Source: Heterodera schachtii (lineage: Eukaryota; Nematoda; Chromadorea; Rhabditida; Heteroderidae). From it: 64,000 bases of DNA. Made by a program: the position numbers and the translations under genes. This document shows positions 32,701-45,132 of this stretch, piece by piece (positions within the stretch are counted from its first letter, which is position 1; each line of letters begins with the position of its first letter). Below the pieces are notes generated by a model. The model was not told where the DNA came from and did not search any database. It worked only from the letters and a program-made list of their open reading frames with translations. Where the stretch lies: NCBI GenBank assembly GCA_023374025.1, contig SIJG01000066.1, positions 708,944 to 772,943 of the forward strand. The letters are read 5' to 3'.

Positions 32701-35700
32701 ATTTTCTTGAAATTTTAAAGCAATTTATTGTGGAAAATTGTTTATTGTCAAAAAATTGGTCAATTCTTTTTTGAAAATTTTAAAATTTTTCGTTTCACCC
32801 CCCCCCCCCCACGGGGTCACGGGGTACGGGCCTGATTTACGGTTTCAAATCTTTTTAAACTATAATTTTGTCTGATTATTGGCCTAGCCCATCAAAAAAA
32901 AAATTGTACGTCGTCCTTCCCCCGTCGTAGTCCACCGCATCGCTGACAGTCTTTTCGCCGGCGCCAAAGAATTTAATGCTGGGAAAGCCGCGAATGCCGA
33001 ACCGATTGGCAATCGTTGTGTGGACGGTGGCATCGAGGGCACCAAGCTGAAAGATTTATAATACAATTTTTAAAAACTAAGACCCTTTTAGAAACATTTT
33101 ACTCGAATAAAAATAACATTTAGTGGCGGCAATAGGTGCCATTGTGTAACATACATGCACAAGGGGTGTCTCAGCCCAAGGGCCATACGACGAACGATTG
33201 GGACAAGGGGGGGGGGGTGTCTTGGGGCCGAATTTTTCATACGAAGGTCCAAATTTTGCTCAGTCCCGACACCCTTTTTTTTTTGCTATTCACACCACCT
33301 TTTTTTTGCGGCGCGTTTTTTCCAAAAAACTTTGGGGGAGGGGAGCGGGCGGTGCCGATAGGCGCCGCCGGGAAAATTTCTTGAATTTTGTATTGATTTC
33401 GCTAAGTAAATTGTGCAAACTTAAATTCTTCCCCCTTCGTTACGACTCCTCTCCACGACGACCCCCTCCCTTTTTTACAGCCGCCCCCCTTACGACGAAC
33501 GAAGGGGGGGGGTGTGTCGAGACACCCCTTGTGCATGTATGTTGTGTAAAACTTGTTAAGGAAAAGATGCAAATTTTCTTTTTGAAAATTTTTCGGCTCG
33601 GTTTTTTTAACAGATTTCCACCTAACAATTGCCCATTTTTGTTGCGAAAATTTTGAATTTTTTTTTGTTAATTTAGGGCCATGCATGCAGTGTGCATATC
33701 GGCGGCGCTGCGAGGAAAAATTTTGTAAAATGATTGTTAGAAAAAAAATTGTTCAACATTTTGTATTTTCCGCTTGTGCGACCCTCGCGGAAGATTGGTT
33801 TTATTTTGACAAAAATATTGTTTAAAATGAACCAATTTTCATCCGCGGCAAATTTCTTAAAAATTAAAACGGAAAAAATAAGAGCCAAAAAATGTTCGGG
33901 TTCCCTTACCCAATCCGAAAATTCTACCCCCTAATGTGTGGCACTGTTCACCTTCACTTTGTCCTTCAGCTCAGCGGCCGCGGCATGCCAATGGGGCTCC
34001 AAATTTTTGCAATGGCCGCACCACGGCGCGAAAAACTCGACCATCCACAGGTCCTTGCTGCGCAACACCAATTCCTGGAAAAAACAAAATGTTGGTGGTG
34101 CACAATTCAACACCGATTCAACAACAACTAGAGTTCAAGCAGTACAGCCAGGGGTATGCGAAATTTTTTGTTTCATTTTTTAAATTGTTTTTTCGTTTAT
34201 TTTTTTCTTTCGAATTTCCTATAATTTTTCCCTTATTTTTGCATACCCCTGCTGATTACAACAGCTTGTTGTTCAGTCGAATTGTAAATGTTTTTTCATC
34301 AAAAAAAAAATATTGCTCCGCCTCGCGGATAGAACAAATGCATTTTTTTTTAATTATGCCATTTTTAATAATTTTTTGTTCGCCATTATCGGGCAAAAAT
34401 CTAATCGGCATTTATTTTTTACGTTTCGAAGTTTTAAAAAATTGACAAAAGTGATTGTCAGGCATAATTTTAACACCTATTCAACAACAAATAGAGTTCA
34501 AGCAGTACAGCAAGGGGTGTGCGAAATTTTTTGTTTCATTTTTTTAAATTGTTTTTTCGTTTAGTTTTTCGAATTTCCTATACTTTTTTCCCATTTTTGC
34601 ACACCCCTGATTACAACAGCTTGTTGTTCAGTCGAATTATAAATGTTTTGTCATAAACACTGCCCCACCCCGCGAATTTTCCAAATTTTTTTTTTTATGA
34701 AAATGATAATTTTTTAATTATTGCATTTTTAAAAATAAAAAAATTTTGCGATGTCACAGTGTGAAAGGAACTAAAAATTCCTAATTTTTTTTTTAATTTT
34801 TACCAATCAAAAAATGACCCCCCCCCCCCCCCCGCTCCCTGTAACCATCATTTATGCCATTGCATTTTCAATACGTACTTCAAAGTTGGCATCCGTCAGC
34901 TCCACCACCGCGTTTGAGCCGGCGCCGCCCGATTTTTGCTGGTAACCGCCGCTGCCGCCGTTGGCGCGGCCGGCGAGCCGCGCGTTTGCCACCCGCTTCA
35001 CCTCGTTGACCGCCGCGTTCACAATGTCCTGGGCGCTGCGTTGTCCTGGGGGCAAAATAAAGTATATTATGCCAAATTTTGAAACCCTTCAGTTTTTACC
35101 CCCAAAAAAACATGCCAAGGGCCCATTTGACCCATTCCCCGCGTCCAACGTATTTGGGACGGGAGCAGGACAAAACGTCGCCAGCCGAAAGGTCGCCGCA
35201 TTTTTTTTTTTTAATTTTAGAAAAAAATTATCAAAAATTTTAGTTACCTAGCCTGGTTCGAAAAAAAAAATTTTTTTTTTTCAAGTTTTTCGTTTTTTTC
35301 TGGAAATTCAGCAAATTTAGTTTTTATTAATATTTAGGTTTTGAAAAAAGCTAAATAAATTTTAAATTTTCTTAAAATTTAAAAAATTTTTAACGGCGAC
35401 GTTTTGGGGTGTACCCATTTGGGACTGAAAAAAACAACTAAATTTGCAGGGATCGATCGGACTCACCCGGCTTCGTTTTTTGAAATTCCTGTGCCCTGAA
35501 AATTTTATTTTTTTTTTTGAATTTGCATTTTCAAAGACGGAAAAGGTTTTTTTAATTTGGTAAGTTTTTTAGCTAATTAACTCAAAAATACAATACCCAA
35601 CAAAAATTTACATAAATTAAGACAAAAAAGTGGAATTATGAGACCACAAATGATTCGGTAAACAAAAAAAGTGATGCAAATACCATTGTAATCCGTCGGC

Positions 35701-37466
35701 TTGTTCTTGTCAAGCCCGAATACTTTGATGGTCGGAAAGCCCTGCACTTTGTACGGTGCGCCCAGCGATTGGTGCTGAAATGGACGCAAAAATTTTAATA
35801 CAAAAAAAAATAATTAATTTTTTAAGTCCCCTTACATTTCGATTAAACTGGGGAAAGGGGCAATTTAGCAGATTTTTAAAAAGTATTTACTTACAATTAG
35901 CCGATTTTTAATTACCCATAAAACGCCATTTTTTCGGAAAGACGACAAAATCCGGTAAAAAGTTTTTTGGCTTTTCTTCATAATTTTTGGTTAACAATAA
36001 GCCGTTCGCCGGCCGCGCCAACAATGCAGAAAATTTTCTCATAAATTTTAAGGGTTATTTGTTAAAAAAAATTAGAGAATTTTCAATTTTACTTGAAATT
36101 TTATTTAATTTCGGAGACAACCTTCCCCCTGAATGCGGGTCTGAAAATAGAGGCCGGTCTGAACCTGCTGGATTTATCGTGGCTAGATTTTTTCTGGAAA
36201 ACCCGAATTTTTCTCGGGTTTTTGTCAAAAAAATCCAGGGGTCCAATTTGGACCAACAGGTCAAGGCATTTCTCTAAAAATTTCGAGTGAGTGCCTTTCA
36301 AACCTGTGTCATGTCAACACCGCCAATTTTGACCAGCCCCTTCAGCGCCTTGGCCGCCCGTCTGTACTCGGGCACAAGCCTTTGACAATGGCCACACCTG
36401 TGAAAAGCGGGGGAGGGGTAAAACGGTGAAAAAAAAATATATTTTTTTTGGAACATTGGTTCGGGTGAAAACCAAATTAGATTTGATCCAGCTATCGGTT
36501 TGATGAGATCCGATTCGAGGTGCCTGATCACGATTATTCATTTTTCGGATATTTCGAACCCCGACTCAATTTTGAGCACAAAGTTGAAAATCATTTTCCA
36601 TTTTTTTCATTTGTAGCCTATACGGAGGCCCCGGCATTTGCGCCTATGTCCAAAATCGGATTCAAAGTTGAATTTTTTCAATCCCTGAATAGCCTAAACA
36701 GCATTTAAATTAAGAAAACACAGTCTTCGAGTAATCCGGAACATAAATTCTACTGTTTGAATAATTGATGCTTTTTCAAAGTTTACTGACTATCAAATTA
36801 TCAGACATAATTGCTGTTTAGGCGATCAGGGATTAAAAAACTTAATTTTAAACCCGATTTTGGACAAAGACGAATAAATGTAGGGACACGGTGGCACTTA
36901 ATCATTCAAATTAGTCAACTAATTATTTAGAAAATAACATCGATTATACACTTTTGGACCAAACAAAAATTGGAAAATTTTAATTTCCGTATTTTTTCCC
37001 GGAATTTGTCAGAATTAATGTTGTGGTATCACCGTTTACTGTTAATACTTCCCTATTTTCCACCGATTAAATTATATACTTCTCTGTTTGAAAACCGAAA
37101 TTATTAGCAGAAAATTTTTGTGCCATTTTAAATTGTCAAATTAAACAAAAATTTCAAATTGGTGGCACCCATCTAAGAATATGATGGACATTTATTTATA
37201 TTTTTTCAAAATTTCATTTAAAAAATCGGACCAAGGCGCATAAAACTCGACAATCCACACAGCGTCATCATCCAACACCCGTTTATGGAAGTTGCCAGCC
37301 GTTAGATCAACCACCTCATCCGAGACGTCGTAGAGGGCTCGGACGAGGCCAATGAGAAGGGCTGACAAAAAAAAATTTGCGAAAATTTTGAAATTTAATG
37401 TATTTTTTAAGCAAAGCACCTGCAGGAATCAGTGAGAGCAAATTTACGCCGCTAAATCTCCTCATT
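29767..37466 (-). CDS. PDIA6: protein disulfide isomerase, P5/PDIA6 type
   Basis: ER oxidoreductase that forms and rearranges disulfides. Eleven exons: 37420-37466, 37232-37361, 36304-36397, 35684-35774, 34879-35045, 33952-34074, 32910-33046, 31687-31800, 31073-31183, 30435-30556, 29767-30134. From exon 2 on all phases agree. Two thioredoxin domains, each with an active [24 protein letters not shown] (across exons 2-3) and [19 protein letters not shown] (exon 6); then the b domain ([18 protein letters not shown]) and PALEES-like [20 protein letters not shown]. The acidic tail [18 protein letters not shown] is longer than in the C. elegans protein. Two problems sit at the ends: exon 1 (MRRFSG...) reaches exon 2 out of frame by one base, and the last exon ends ...[13 protein letters not shown] with no ER-retention signal, whereas another frame ends SADEL. 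Introns are large and full of transposons. Confidence 0.9.
29793..29810 (-). other. out-of-frame SADEL ER-retention codons
   Basis: In the +1 frame of the last PDI exon, AGTGCCGACGAACTTTGA reads SADEL-stop, an ADEL-type ER retrieval signal. It would be in frame if the run of five A (minus strand; 29812-29816) were one base shorter. Confidence 0.7.
32226..32679. mobile_element. hAT element in PDI intron 7
   Basis: Ends CAGGGACGGTCCCA and TGGGACCGTCCCTG, exact 8-bp duplication CAGGGGAT (32218-32225, 32680-32687). Long C and G tracts near both ends. It carries the GGCGCCTATCGGCACC hairpin at about 32518. Non-coding. Confidence 0.82.
33147..33543. mobile_element. 397-bp terminal-inverted-repeat element in PDI intron 6
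   Basis: A perfect 25-bp inverted repeat begins AACATACATGCACAAGGGGT at 33147 and is mirrored to 33543. GTGT is present on both outer sides, a possible 4-bp target duplication. G tracts lie near both ends. Superfamily not assigned. Confidence 0.7.
34105..34640. repeat. direct repeat in PDI intron 5
   Basis: 34110-34280 and 34465-34645 share TTCAACAACAA, TAGAGTTCAAGCAGTACAGC and CAACAGCTTGTTGTTCAGTC. Two insertions or one duplication of a small element. Confidence 0.6.
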
Positions 37467-37593
37467 TTGAGGGCAAATAGTGCAGGAAAATGGGATAAAG
37501 TAGTTTTAAAAGTACCTAAAAAATTTCAAATTATGTAGAATATTTGGAAAAAAAAAATTTTTTAAAGCCAAAGGGGATTTTATGGGTTCAAAT

Positions 37594-37676
37594 TAGAGCC
37601 CGACCTGGACCTGGACCCAGGCCTGGATTTTCCATGGATCCAGCCCCGCCGCTTCTTTCAAAAATGCCGAGCTCTA
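37594..37676. mobile_element. minimal CCAGG-type hAT derivative
   Basis: 83 bp, TAGAGCCCGACCTGGACCTG to GCCGAGCTCTA. Flanks GTTCAAAT and GACAAAAT agree at five of eight positions, so the target duplication has decayed. It lies just 5' of the PDI gene. Confidence 0.6.
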
Positions 37677-38515
37677 GACAAAATAGAAAATTTTTTACTA
37701 AAAATAAATCGAATAATATGAACAATGTCAGCAGAAATTTTTAAAATGAAATGAATCGGTGGAGGAATGAAGCAAAAAGCGTGGAATTTAATGATTGGTC
37801 AAAAACGATGACATGCTTAAAGAGAGATGAAAGCCATTTGGCGATAGAAATAGAGAAGAAAAAGAAAGAAAGAAAAAATATTTAAACAAAACACCAATAA
37901 ATTTAAAAAATAATAATAATTTGACTGGCAATTGAATGAATGCCAAAAGAGAATTTGTTAAACCAGGCTCATGAACGAACCGATGCTTTAATCACCTGTT
38001 TAGATAGGCATGTCTTGGTCTCTAATCGAGAAAAATTTTGGCATTTTTTAATAGTCGCTGGTCAAATCTTGGGTTCAAGTTATAGTCTAGAATATCGGTA
38101 AAGTCTCGGGATAATACATATGTCTCATAGTCGAAAAGTTTAAATTGGTTAAAAACAGTCTAAAGCATGGCTCCCAACTGAAAATTTTTAAAATCAGCAT
38201 TTGGCTGGCAAAAAATAAGCATTTTGGAAATTTATCCAAATGAAAAAAGTGTTTTTTCACGGCGCACTTTTTCCAAAAAAAAAAACTTTTTGGGATCAAC
38301 AGGGGGCCGGTGGCGCCGGTAGCCGCGCAGGCAATAATTTTCAAAATTTGAGTACGGGTTTGCTAATAGGTTTTCACCAAAAATGACCATTTTTTGCTAT
38401 TTTGAGCCAATTTTATGAAAAAATAAATTTATGGGGCCCGGCGGAGCAGATACAAACTTAGCACAAAACTAAAAATTAAAAAGCCAATAAATAAAAAAAA
38501 TTGGGTTTTAGAAAA
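37677..38515. other. AT-rich DNA, no gene seen
   Basis: Upstream of the PDI gene. Only a variant of the GGTGGCGCCGGTAG hairpin at about 38308 stands out. Confidence 0.4.
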
Positions 38516-38697
38516 TCCCGATAATCCCGCGGGATCCCGAAAAAAAATCTTCGGGATTCATCGGGATCGGGATTCGGTCGGGATCCCGACTCGGGATCCG
38601 TCCCGATCGTTTTTCCAAAATGTTCGGGATTGATCGGGATCGGGATTCAGTCGGGATCCCGACTCGGGATCCCTCCGACCCCAGTTGTCCGGTCTCT
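38516..38697. mobile_element. end fragment of the GGGATCCCGAT hAT element, inverted
   Basis: Word array closing with CCAGTTGTCCGGTCTCTA, the complement of the terminus at 2193. The other end is missing. Confidence 0.7.
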
Positions 38698-39712
38698 AAT
38701 TTTAATATAGGCAATTTTCGTAACAAAGTGCAGTAATTTTCAAATTTTTTTTCAAAAAAATTTTCAATTGAGAAAATTTTATTGATTAAATGAAATCTTT
38801 GAAAATTTTGTTTTTAAATGCGCGGTCCGCGGCCGCGGCAATTTGAATGCGCGATGCGCGGCCGCGGTTTTTTTCTGTGCGCGCTCCAGCCCTGGTTTAG
38901 ATTAGAGATCGGCATTTTCCAAATACACGAGCTACGGGCTCACCGGCAAAAAAGCCGTAAAACCCGTGTGCCCGTGTTCAATAATAACACGGGCTCGTAC
39001 ACGGGTTTTTTTTAAAATATTTTTTAAAGTCTTGAAAATACAAATTTTGAATTTTCGATTTTTTGTTCGAATTCGGGTCCGGATTTCGAAATTGGTCAAA
39101 ATGAATGTTGGATTCGGTTCCCCGACTAGGTCGAATGGATATTATATTCATGATCAGCAACCCCGAAAAACCCATAAGACATGTTTTTTTTACAAAGTTT
39201 TAGATTTAAGAATTTTTGTCAAAAAGGTGTGGTAGGTACCATATAATTTTTGATTTTAAAATACACCGTCTTATAATAATTTTTGACAATATGAAATGGA
39301 AAATGTGAACGGCCCTTGGGGCCCAGTTGGCGGGGCCCAGTTAATCCGGGGCCCAGTTGGCGGGGCCCAGTCATGCCCGTCCGATACTAAAAAGATCAGG
39401 GATGGCATTCCGAGGCCCAAAAATTTTTCGTAAATCGGGATTCCGACCCCAAAAATGTCGGAAATTTTTGAAAAATACAAAATATACTACAAATTTTTAA
39501 AATATTTTAATAGGCTAAATTTAAAAATTCTTAACCAAATAAAAGTTGATTTCAAAAATAAATAGGTATATTTCTATATCTGCTTGAAAAAAAAATTCAA
39601 TAATTTTCATTAAAATCTTTTTTATGTCATTTTATAACATTATTTTAGAAAATTTTGGGAAAGGGACTGACTATTTACACCTTTTTAACCGGAATTCCAT
39701 GCCAGCCCTGCT
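38698..39712. repeat. repeat-rich DNA
   Basis: 38825-38870 has two GCGCGGCCGCGG palindromes. 39311-39372 has four GGGGCCCAGTTGGC-like words in tandem. 39040-39130 carries a piece of the foldback family of 27990 (GAATTCGGGTCCGG). No gene. Confidence 0.45.
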
Positions 39713-40115
39713 AAAGATGGTGAGCCCCCATTTTGGAAGATTTTTTTTTGTTTAAAAAAGTAGTGGTTTTGGGGGTTTTCAGGGTCGGGGAATCAGAATC
39801 CATTATTCATTTTGACCAATTTCTAATCCCGGACCCAAATTCTAACAAAAACTCGAAATTTTCAAAATTCTCTCTTTTATTCCTAAATTGACCAAAACAA
39901 GCTAAATTTAGTCAAAAACAATTGCAACATCAAAAATGTTCATTCTTTATAGATACGAACATAAAAGTGAATTTTAGACTTTTTTGTACGAGTTCGGGTC
40001 CGGGTTCGAAATTGTCAAAACGAATACTGGATTCTGATTCCCCGACCCTGAAAACCACCAATAAACACGACTTTTTAGAAGAAAAAATTTTCTTCCAAAA
40101 AGAGGGCTCACCATC
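39713..40115. mobile_element. short foldback element
   Basis: AGATGGTGAGCCC at the left and GGGCTCACCATCT at the right, with GGGTCGGGGAATCAGAATCC mirrored by GGATTCTGATTCCCCGACCC. An internally deleted relative of 27990-29070. Confidence 0.7.
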
Positions 40116-40514
40116 TATAATATTGCCTATTTTAGCATATATTAAAAATTTAAAAATATTTTTTGATTGTCTAAAACGCTCCTTAGCCATTGTTTTGGTG
40201 TTTTTAAAGTTTTTACTTATGAATTTCGATTCAAAAGGCAAGATATAGTATGTCTCGTTCATTTGAACCGATTTTGTTGCATATTTCAAATTTTTCCGAA
40301 AATAGAATTTTAAAATTTTTGTTCTAATCCGGGTCAGGGGTCCGAAATTAGTCGAAATAGATGTCAGAATCGTATTCTCCGATCCTGAAAACTTAAAAAC
40401 AGCTTTATTTCGACAAATTTTATTAAAAATTTTCTTTTTCAAAAAAGGTGGTCTACCGTACACCTATTACCCATAATTACATAGCTAATTCAAAAAGTGT
40501 AAAAAATTTAAAAA

Positions 40515-41090
40515 AATTGATCCGCTTTGGTCGACTCCAACCGAATGCAACCGCCCGTTGTTGGCACAAAGGCCAACGCGGCCATTTCCAGGCACAGGCA
40601 CCCAAGCTCGCGTTGGCTCCAACCGAATGCAACCCAACCGCCAGTTAAGCACTTCCCCGTTGTACATGTTCAGGTTATTGATCACGGACTTGGTCAGGGC
40701 CTTGGTCAGATTCGTTCCCGCCGTCCCTTACGTACACACTAAGACGGGAAACGGCGCCAACCAGCAGCAGATCACTCTCGAACGCTGGTTTTTCGCTATT
40801 TTTATAAGACACTCAAAATTATTTGACATTTTTATGATGGGATGTAAAAAGGGGGAAAGAAACGGCGCAGTACTGTCACTTTCCCTCCCTTTTCTCTCAT
40901 TTCTTTTCCCTTGTATGCATATGTACTATCTCCTCACAACCACGTGAGTCAAAAAGCGAAATGTGTGTCAAAAAGTGGAGAGTGCGAGAGAAAAACAAAA
41001 ATTTTTCTCTCTCTCTCTCCCCCCACGAATTGCTTAACTTTTGACTGCCATAATAAATGCTGACCGAATTTATCATTTAAATAGTAAAAA
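40515..41090 (-). repeat. dispersed 0.5-kb repeat, inverted copy
   Basis: Reverse-complement copy of 27256-27795 over almost its full length. The 129-codon plus frame across it is therefore not a gene. Confidence 0.65.
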
Positions 41091-41832
41091 AAAACTTTCA
41101 AATATATGCTAAAAATCCACAAAAAAAAATACCAAAATTGTTTTCATATATATTTTTTGCGGCTTAGTTACGATGAGAGAAGCCAAAAAATAGCATTTTC
41201 TCAGAACAATTTTTGATTCAGAGACTTATAAAAACACAAAAACACATATTTTGGCGTTTTGGCACATCAAATACCGCACAAATTTGTGCTATATTAAGAT
41301 TTTTAACATATTTTTGGCACTTCTGAGAAAAATTTGTAAGAAAAATACAAGAAAATTGAAAAATACACACCCCTAAAAATTAAATTTCTTGTCAATTCTT
41401 ATAGCATTTTCAAATTTCTTTATTTACATATTTCGAATGCCGAACCTAACCAATGGAATTTTTAATTTGTTTTGAGCACATATTTTTGCATATTTTTGGT
41501 ATTTATCCCAGTTCTATTTATAACTAAATAAATTATTTTGGATAAAATTAAAATGTATATTATTTTCATTTAATTAGGATTAAAAATAACTAGAGTGGAG
41601 CGGGACCGGGAAGTTTTGCCGGGACCGGGACCTGAGAAGCCGGGACCGGACCTCGGTTCTTTTCCGGAACCGGGAATTTTTCCAAGAAAAAAAAATCAAG
41701 AAAACCCAAAAAAATTTTAATTTTTTAAAATACAATTTTAAATTTATAAAATTGCTTCTTTTTATTTCAAAAAGGCAAACTAAAATAAAACTCTTAAGTA
41801 AGAAGAATTAGTCGTTTTTCATAAATAATAGT
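41091..41832. repeat. repeat fragments
   Basis: Inverted match to 27060-27250, then at 41591 AGAGTGGAGCGGGACCGGGA, a decayed end of the GGGACCGGGA hAT family. No gene. Confidence 0.45.
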
Positions 41833-42428
41833 TAGGGCTGGGATTTTTAGGCAAATGCCTAAAATTTCTGCGCATTTAATACGCTTAGATAAGCACGAAA
41901 AACGCATTTTCCGCTTGGTTTGGGGTGTCTACGATGAATTTTATAATGCCTAACTTTGCCTATTTTGGACTTTTTGTGCTTAATGCCTATTTGCCTATTT
42001 TTATGCATATCTCGCCAATTTTGGCGCCTATTTTCAGGATTTTCGAAAAAATCCTTAACAAAAATGCAATAAAAATGAAAAATACACCACTAAGAATCGA
42101 GCCGAAAAAAAATCAGAAAATACACTTCTAAGAATTGTAAAAAATTTTCACAAAAATTTAATCCCCAGAATTTAATTATTTTTCTTGATAAAATTTTTGG
42201 TTTAAAAATTCGAAAAACTTTAAAACAATTGAAATATAAGCAAAAAAAGTGTTTTGATTAATTTTTACGTGTTTTCCTAACCTAAAAAGCGTTAATAAAA
42301 AATTTTATTTGCATATTTTAGTGCCTATTTGAGGATTTTTGTGCCTGTTTAATGCCTATTTTGCGATTTTTTCTGCCTATTTTAGGTGCCTATTTCGCGA
42401 TTTTTTGTGCCTAAAAATCCTAGCCTTA
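41833..42428. mobile_element. hAT-like element with TGCCTATTT words
   Basis: Starts TAGGGCTGGGATTTTTAGGC and ends GCCTAAAAATCCTAGCCTTA. Internal TTTGCCTATTTT words. It corresponds, inverted, to 17270-17758, including the outside flanks, so a block containing the element was duplicated. Confidence 0.65.
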
Positions 42429-42614
42429 GTAATAGGAAAAAAACAAAAATTAGCATAAGAAATAATTTTAAAATTTGAATGCGAAATGTAAAGGTGGCCG
42501 ATCGTTTCGTCACTGAGGAATATTAAAAAAAAACCTAGATAATTATTGAAAATCTTTCTTTTATCTAAGTTTTATATAATTCCCATTGGCTTTCTCGCAA
42601 CTTGCAGACTTAAG

Positions 42615-42750
42615 TTACCGTTTTATTTTCATAAAATGCCAATTGGATTCAACTTCGGCAAAACACCAAGGATCAGATGCATTCATCAATAAATTTGTAA
42701 AGTTTTCCAGCGATGGTAACATTTCGTTGCTGATTATGAAAATGCGCCAA
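42615..42750 (-). pseudogene. unrecognised coding fragment, copy of 16940-17073
   Basis: Reads CWRIFIISNEMLPSLENFTN then LLMNASDPWCFAEVESNW on the minus strand, one substitution from the copy near 17000 but with a different upstream sequence and a frameshift after ESNW. Part of the inverted duplicated block with 41833-42428. Confidence 0.45.
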
Positions 42751-42839
42751 CAAAATTTTTCATGAACTGTTTCTCTGTGGGTATTCGACGTAGACTCACC
42801 ATTCAAAAGGCAATTCGGTAGAGAATTTTGTCCTCTTTC

Positions 42840-43300
42840 TGATAGGCCTACTCAAATTTTCCAGAAAAATTTTCATAACCCCCCTAGGAATTTTTTTTGA
42901 AAATTTTCCCGATTTCAAGCCATTTTTGGCTTTTCAGATCACCATGAAGGAGTGATCTGACAAAGTTGGTGTAAAAGACTTTTTTGATCAGTATCAAAAG
43001 TTAGCTTTGCAGGAATTTTTTCAGATTTTTATCTTAATAAAAAATTGAGTTTTGGTCGATTAAACATTTTGCTCCATTACTTTTGCACCGCCAAAAAGGG
43101 GGGTTGTTCGGGTCGCGATCACTTTTCTCGTGAACAAAGAGAGTTATCGTGGCAGTTTTTGGGTATTTATAAGTGCACTAATTGGCGTTTCTTTTGGCAT
43201 AAACAAAACATTTTTGCCACCATTCATTTTTGAGAAAATGGATTTCCCAAAAAAAATTTTTTTTGCTCCATTACTTTTGCACCTGACTGTATATGCTAAA
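42840..43300. mobile_element. remnants of Tc1/mariner-type elements
   Basis: 42870-43020 resembles the arms of the foldback element at 14264 (AGATCACCATGAAGGAGTGATCT). GCTCCATTACTTTTGCACC occurs at 43069-43087 and 43265-43283, the latter followed by TGACTGTA, a mariner-like terminus next to TA. Confidence 0.5.
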
Positions 43301-44188
43301 AAGCCAAAAAAACAACCAAAATATATAACTAAAGAGGTCATAAATAGAGCTTGGGATTTTATGTTTTCACATATTTTTTTGCGGCTTACAAATTAGTTAC
43401 GATGAGAGAAGCCCAAAAATAACATTTTCTCCGAACAATTTTTGATTTCGAGACTTATAAAAACATAAAAACACATATTTTGGTGTTTTGGCACACCAAA
43501 CATATCGCACAATATAATATTATATTTCTATCAACTAACTGACTTTTTGTATATTATTACCTTTTTTATTTAAAAATTGAACATTTAAATAAAATTAACT
43601 TAAAATTTACAAAAAAGTATATGAATAGACTTTTTGGAAGACAGTAATATCATTTTGGGAACAAAATATTACTGTAATAAACATGAAAGTATTCAAATTA
43701 TTATTTTTGAATTCCATTTTAAATGCTCAAGTAAAATTGGAACATAAAAAAGGGAACCAAAAACATTAAATAGTTTTATATATTTCCGAATTAAAAATGA
43801 ATGCCTGGGTTTATTTTAATATTTATTTTGAATATTGGAGAATTTTGAGCGTGAAATTGGGAAAGCAAATTTAATAGAAAATTGGAAAAAGTTGATCCGC
43901 GCTATGGTCGACTCCATCCGAATGCAACCGCCCGTTGCTATCGCAAAAGCTAACGCAGCCATTTCCAGGCATCCGTTGGTTCATGCCCTGGATCAGGTTC
44001 TTGGTCAAGCACTTCCTTGTCGTACATGTCCAGGTTCTTGATCACGGACTTGGTCAACTATTTTCCGGTTGTGCATGTTCAGGTTCTGACTCATGGACTT
44101 TTCACCGAACAACAATTTTGAAAACAACTATTTATTTTAAAGACGAGAAGAAATTTTATAAAAATACTTAATTGGAGAGAAGGGTGAA
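43301..44188. repeat. repeat fragments, no gene
   Basis: 43360-43510 matches 27060-27250. 43890-44100 is a diverged piece of the repeat at 40515. The rest is AT-rich. Confidence 0.45.
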
Positions 44189-45132
44189 CTGTAGTGAACG
44201 CCCCGTGAAAAAAAGGGTCAAATGATATACCAATCGATTCGTCTCGAGGAGCTAAGCACGGAAAAATATGTCTCGAGTTGCGGAAATGCCAAAAAAACCG
44301 GTTTTTGAACCGGTTCAAAACTCGAAAAATCGAGATTTCGCACTATAACTTTTTTTTTTAAACGATCGAATCCTGACAAATTTGGTATCATTTGAAAGCT
44401 CTTGACGAGTTTAATCTAAAAATCAGAAAATAAAGTCGAACCGGTGCCACCTGAACACTGGGACAACTGAGTCCCAGTGAAAATGGACACATCAGTACCA
44501 CAAAAATAATAAACGGGAAATAACAATTTAAAAGCTAATTTTCGCAAAAGGGAGCATGCGAAGACGGAGCAAGTAGTGGGGCGAGACGGAGGGCGGAGGA
44601 AAAAGTCTGACGAGCGCCACAGGCGGTTGACTGCGGGGGCCCGAACGGCCCCCGCCAATCAGTCAACCGCCTGCGGATCACGCGCGGACTTCTTCCGTAG
44701 CCCGTAGTCTCGCCCCACCTACTGGCCGCCGTAGTCGAGTGTGCGGCGGTTTTTTAGCGCAATACTCGATATTCAAGGCTAAACGATTTTCGTGCATTAT
44801 ATAAGAAAACTTTTTTTGGTACTGAAGTGTCTATTTTCATTGGGACTCAGTTGTCCCAGTGCCTAGGTGGGATCGGTTCGAATTAATACCTTGTTTTTTA
44901 GACTTAGCTGATCAAGGGCTTTCGAATGATACCAAATTTGTCCGAATTTGACCGTTTTAAAGGGTCAAGGGCCCCCCTTTTCACTCAATTTTTCGAGTTT
45001 CAAACCGGCTCAAAAACCGGTTTTTTGGCATTTCCGCAACTCGAGACATATTTTTCCGTGCTTAGCTCCTCGAGACGAATCGATTGGTATATCATTTGAC
45101 CCCTTTTTTCACGGGGCGTTCACTACAGTTTA
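44189..45132. mobile_element. 944-bp foldback element
   Basis: Palindrome from ACTGTAGTGAACGCCCCGTG to its complement, with CGATTCGTCTCGAGGAGC, CTGGGACAACTGAGTCCCAG and, at the centre (44628-44675), a GC-rich hairpin around GGGGGCCCGAACGGCCCCCG. The GC-rich loop contrasts with AT-rich flanks. No coding content. Confidence 0.75.

Noticed and set aside
39930..40463. 177-codon minus-strand open frame
   Set aside because: It runs through the foldback element 39713-40115 and adjacent repeat; the relative at 27990-29070 does not keep the frame.
40558..40947. 129-codon plus-strand open frame, and the 144-codon minus frame at 27351-27785
   Set aside because: Both lie in copies of the same dispersed repeat, in unrelated frames, with no conserved protein between copies.
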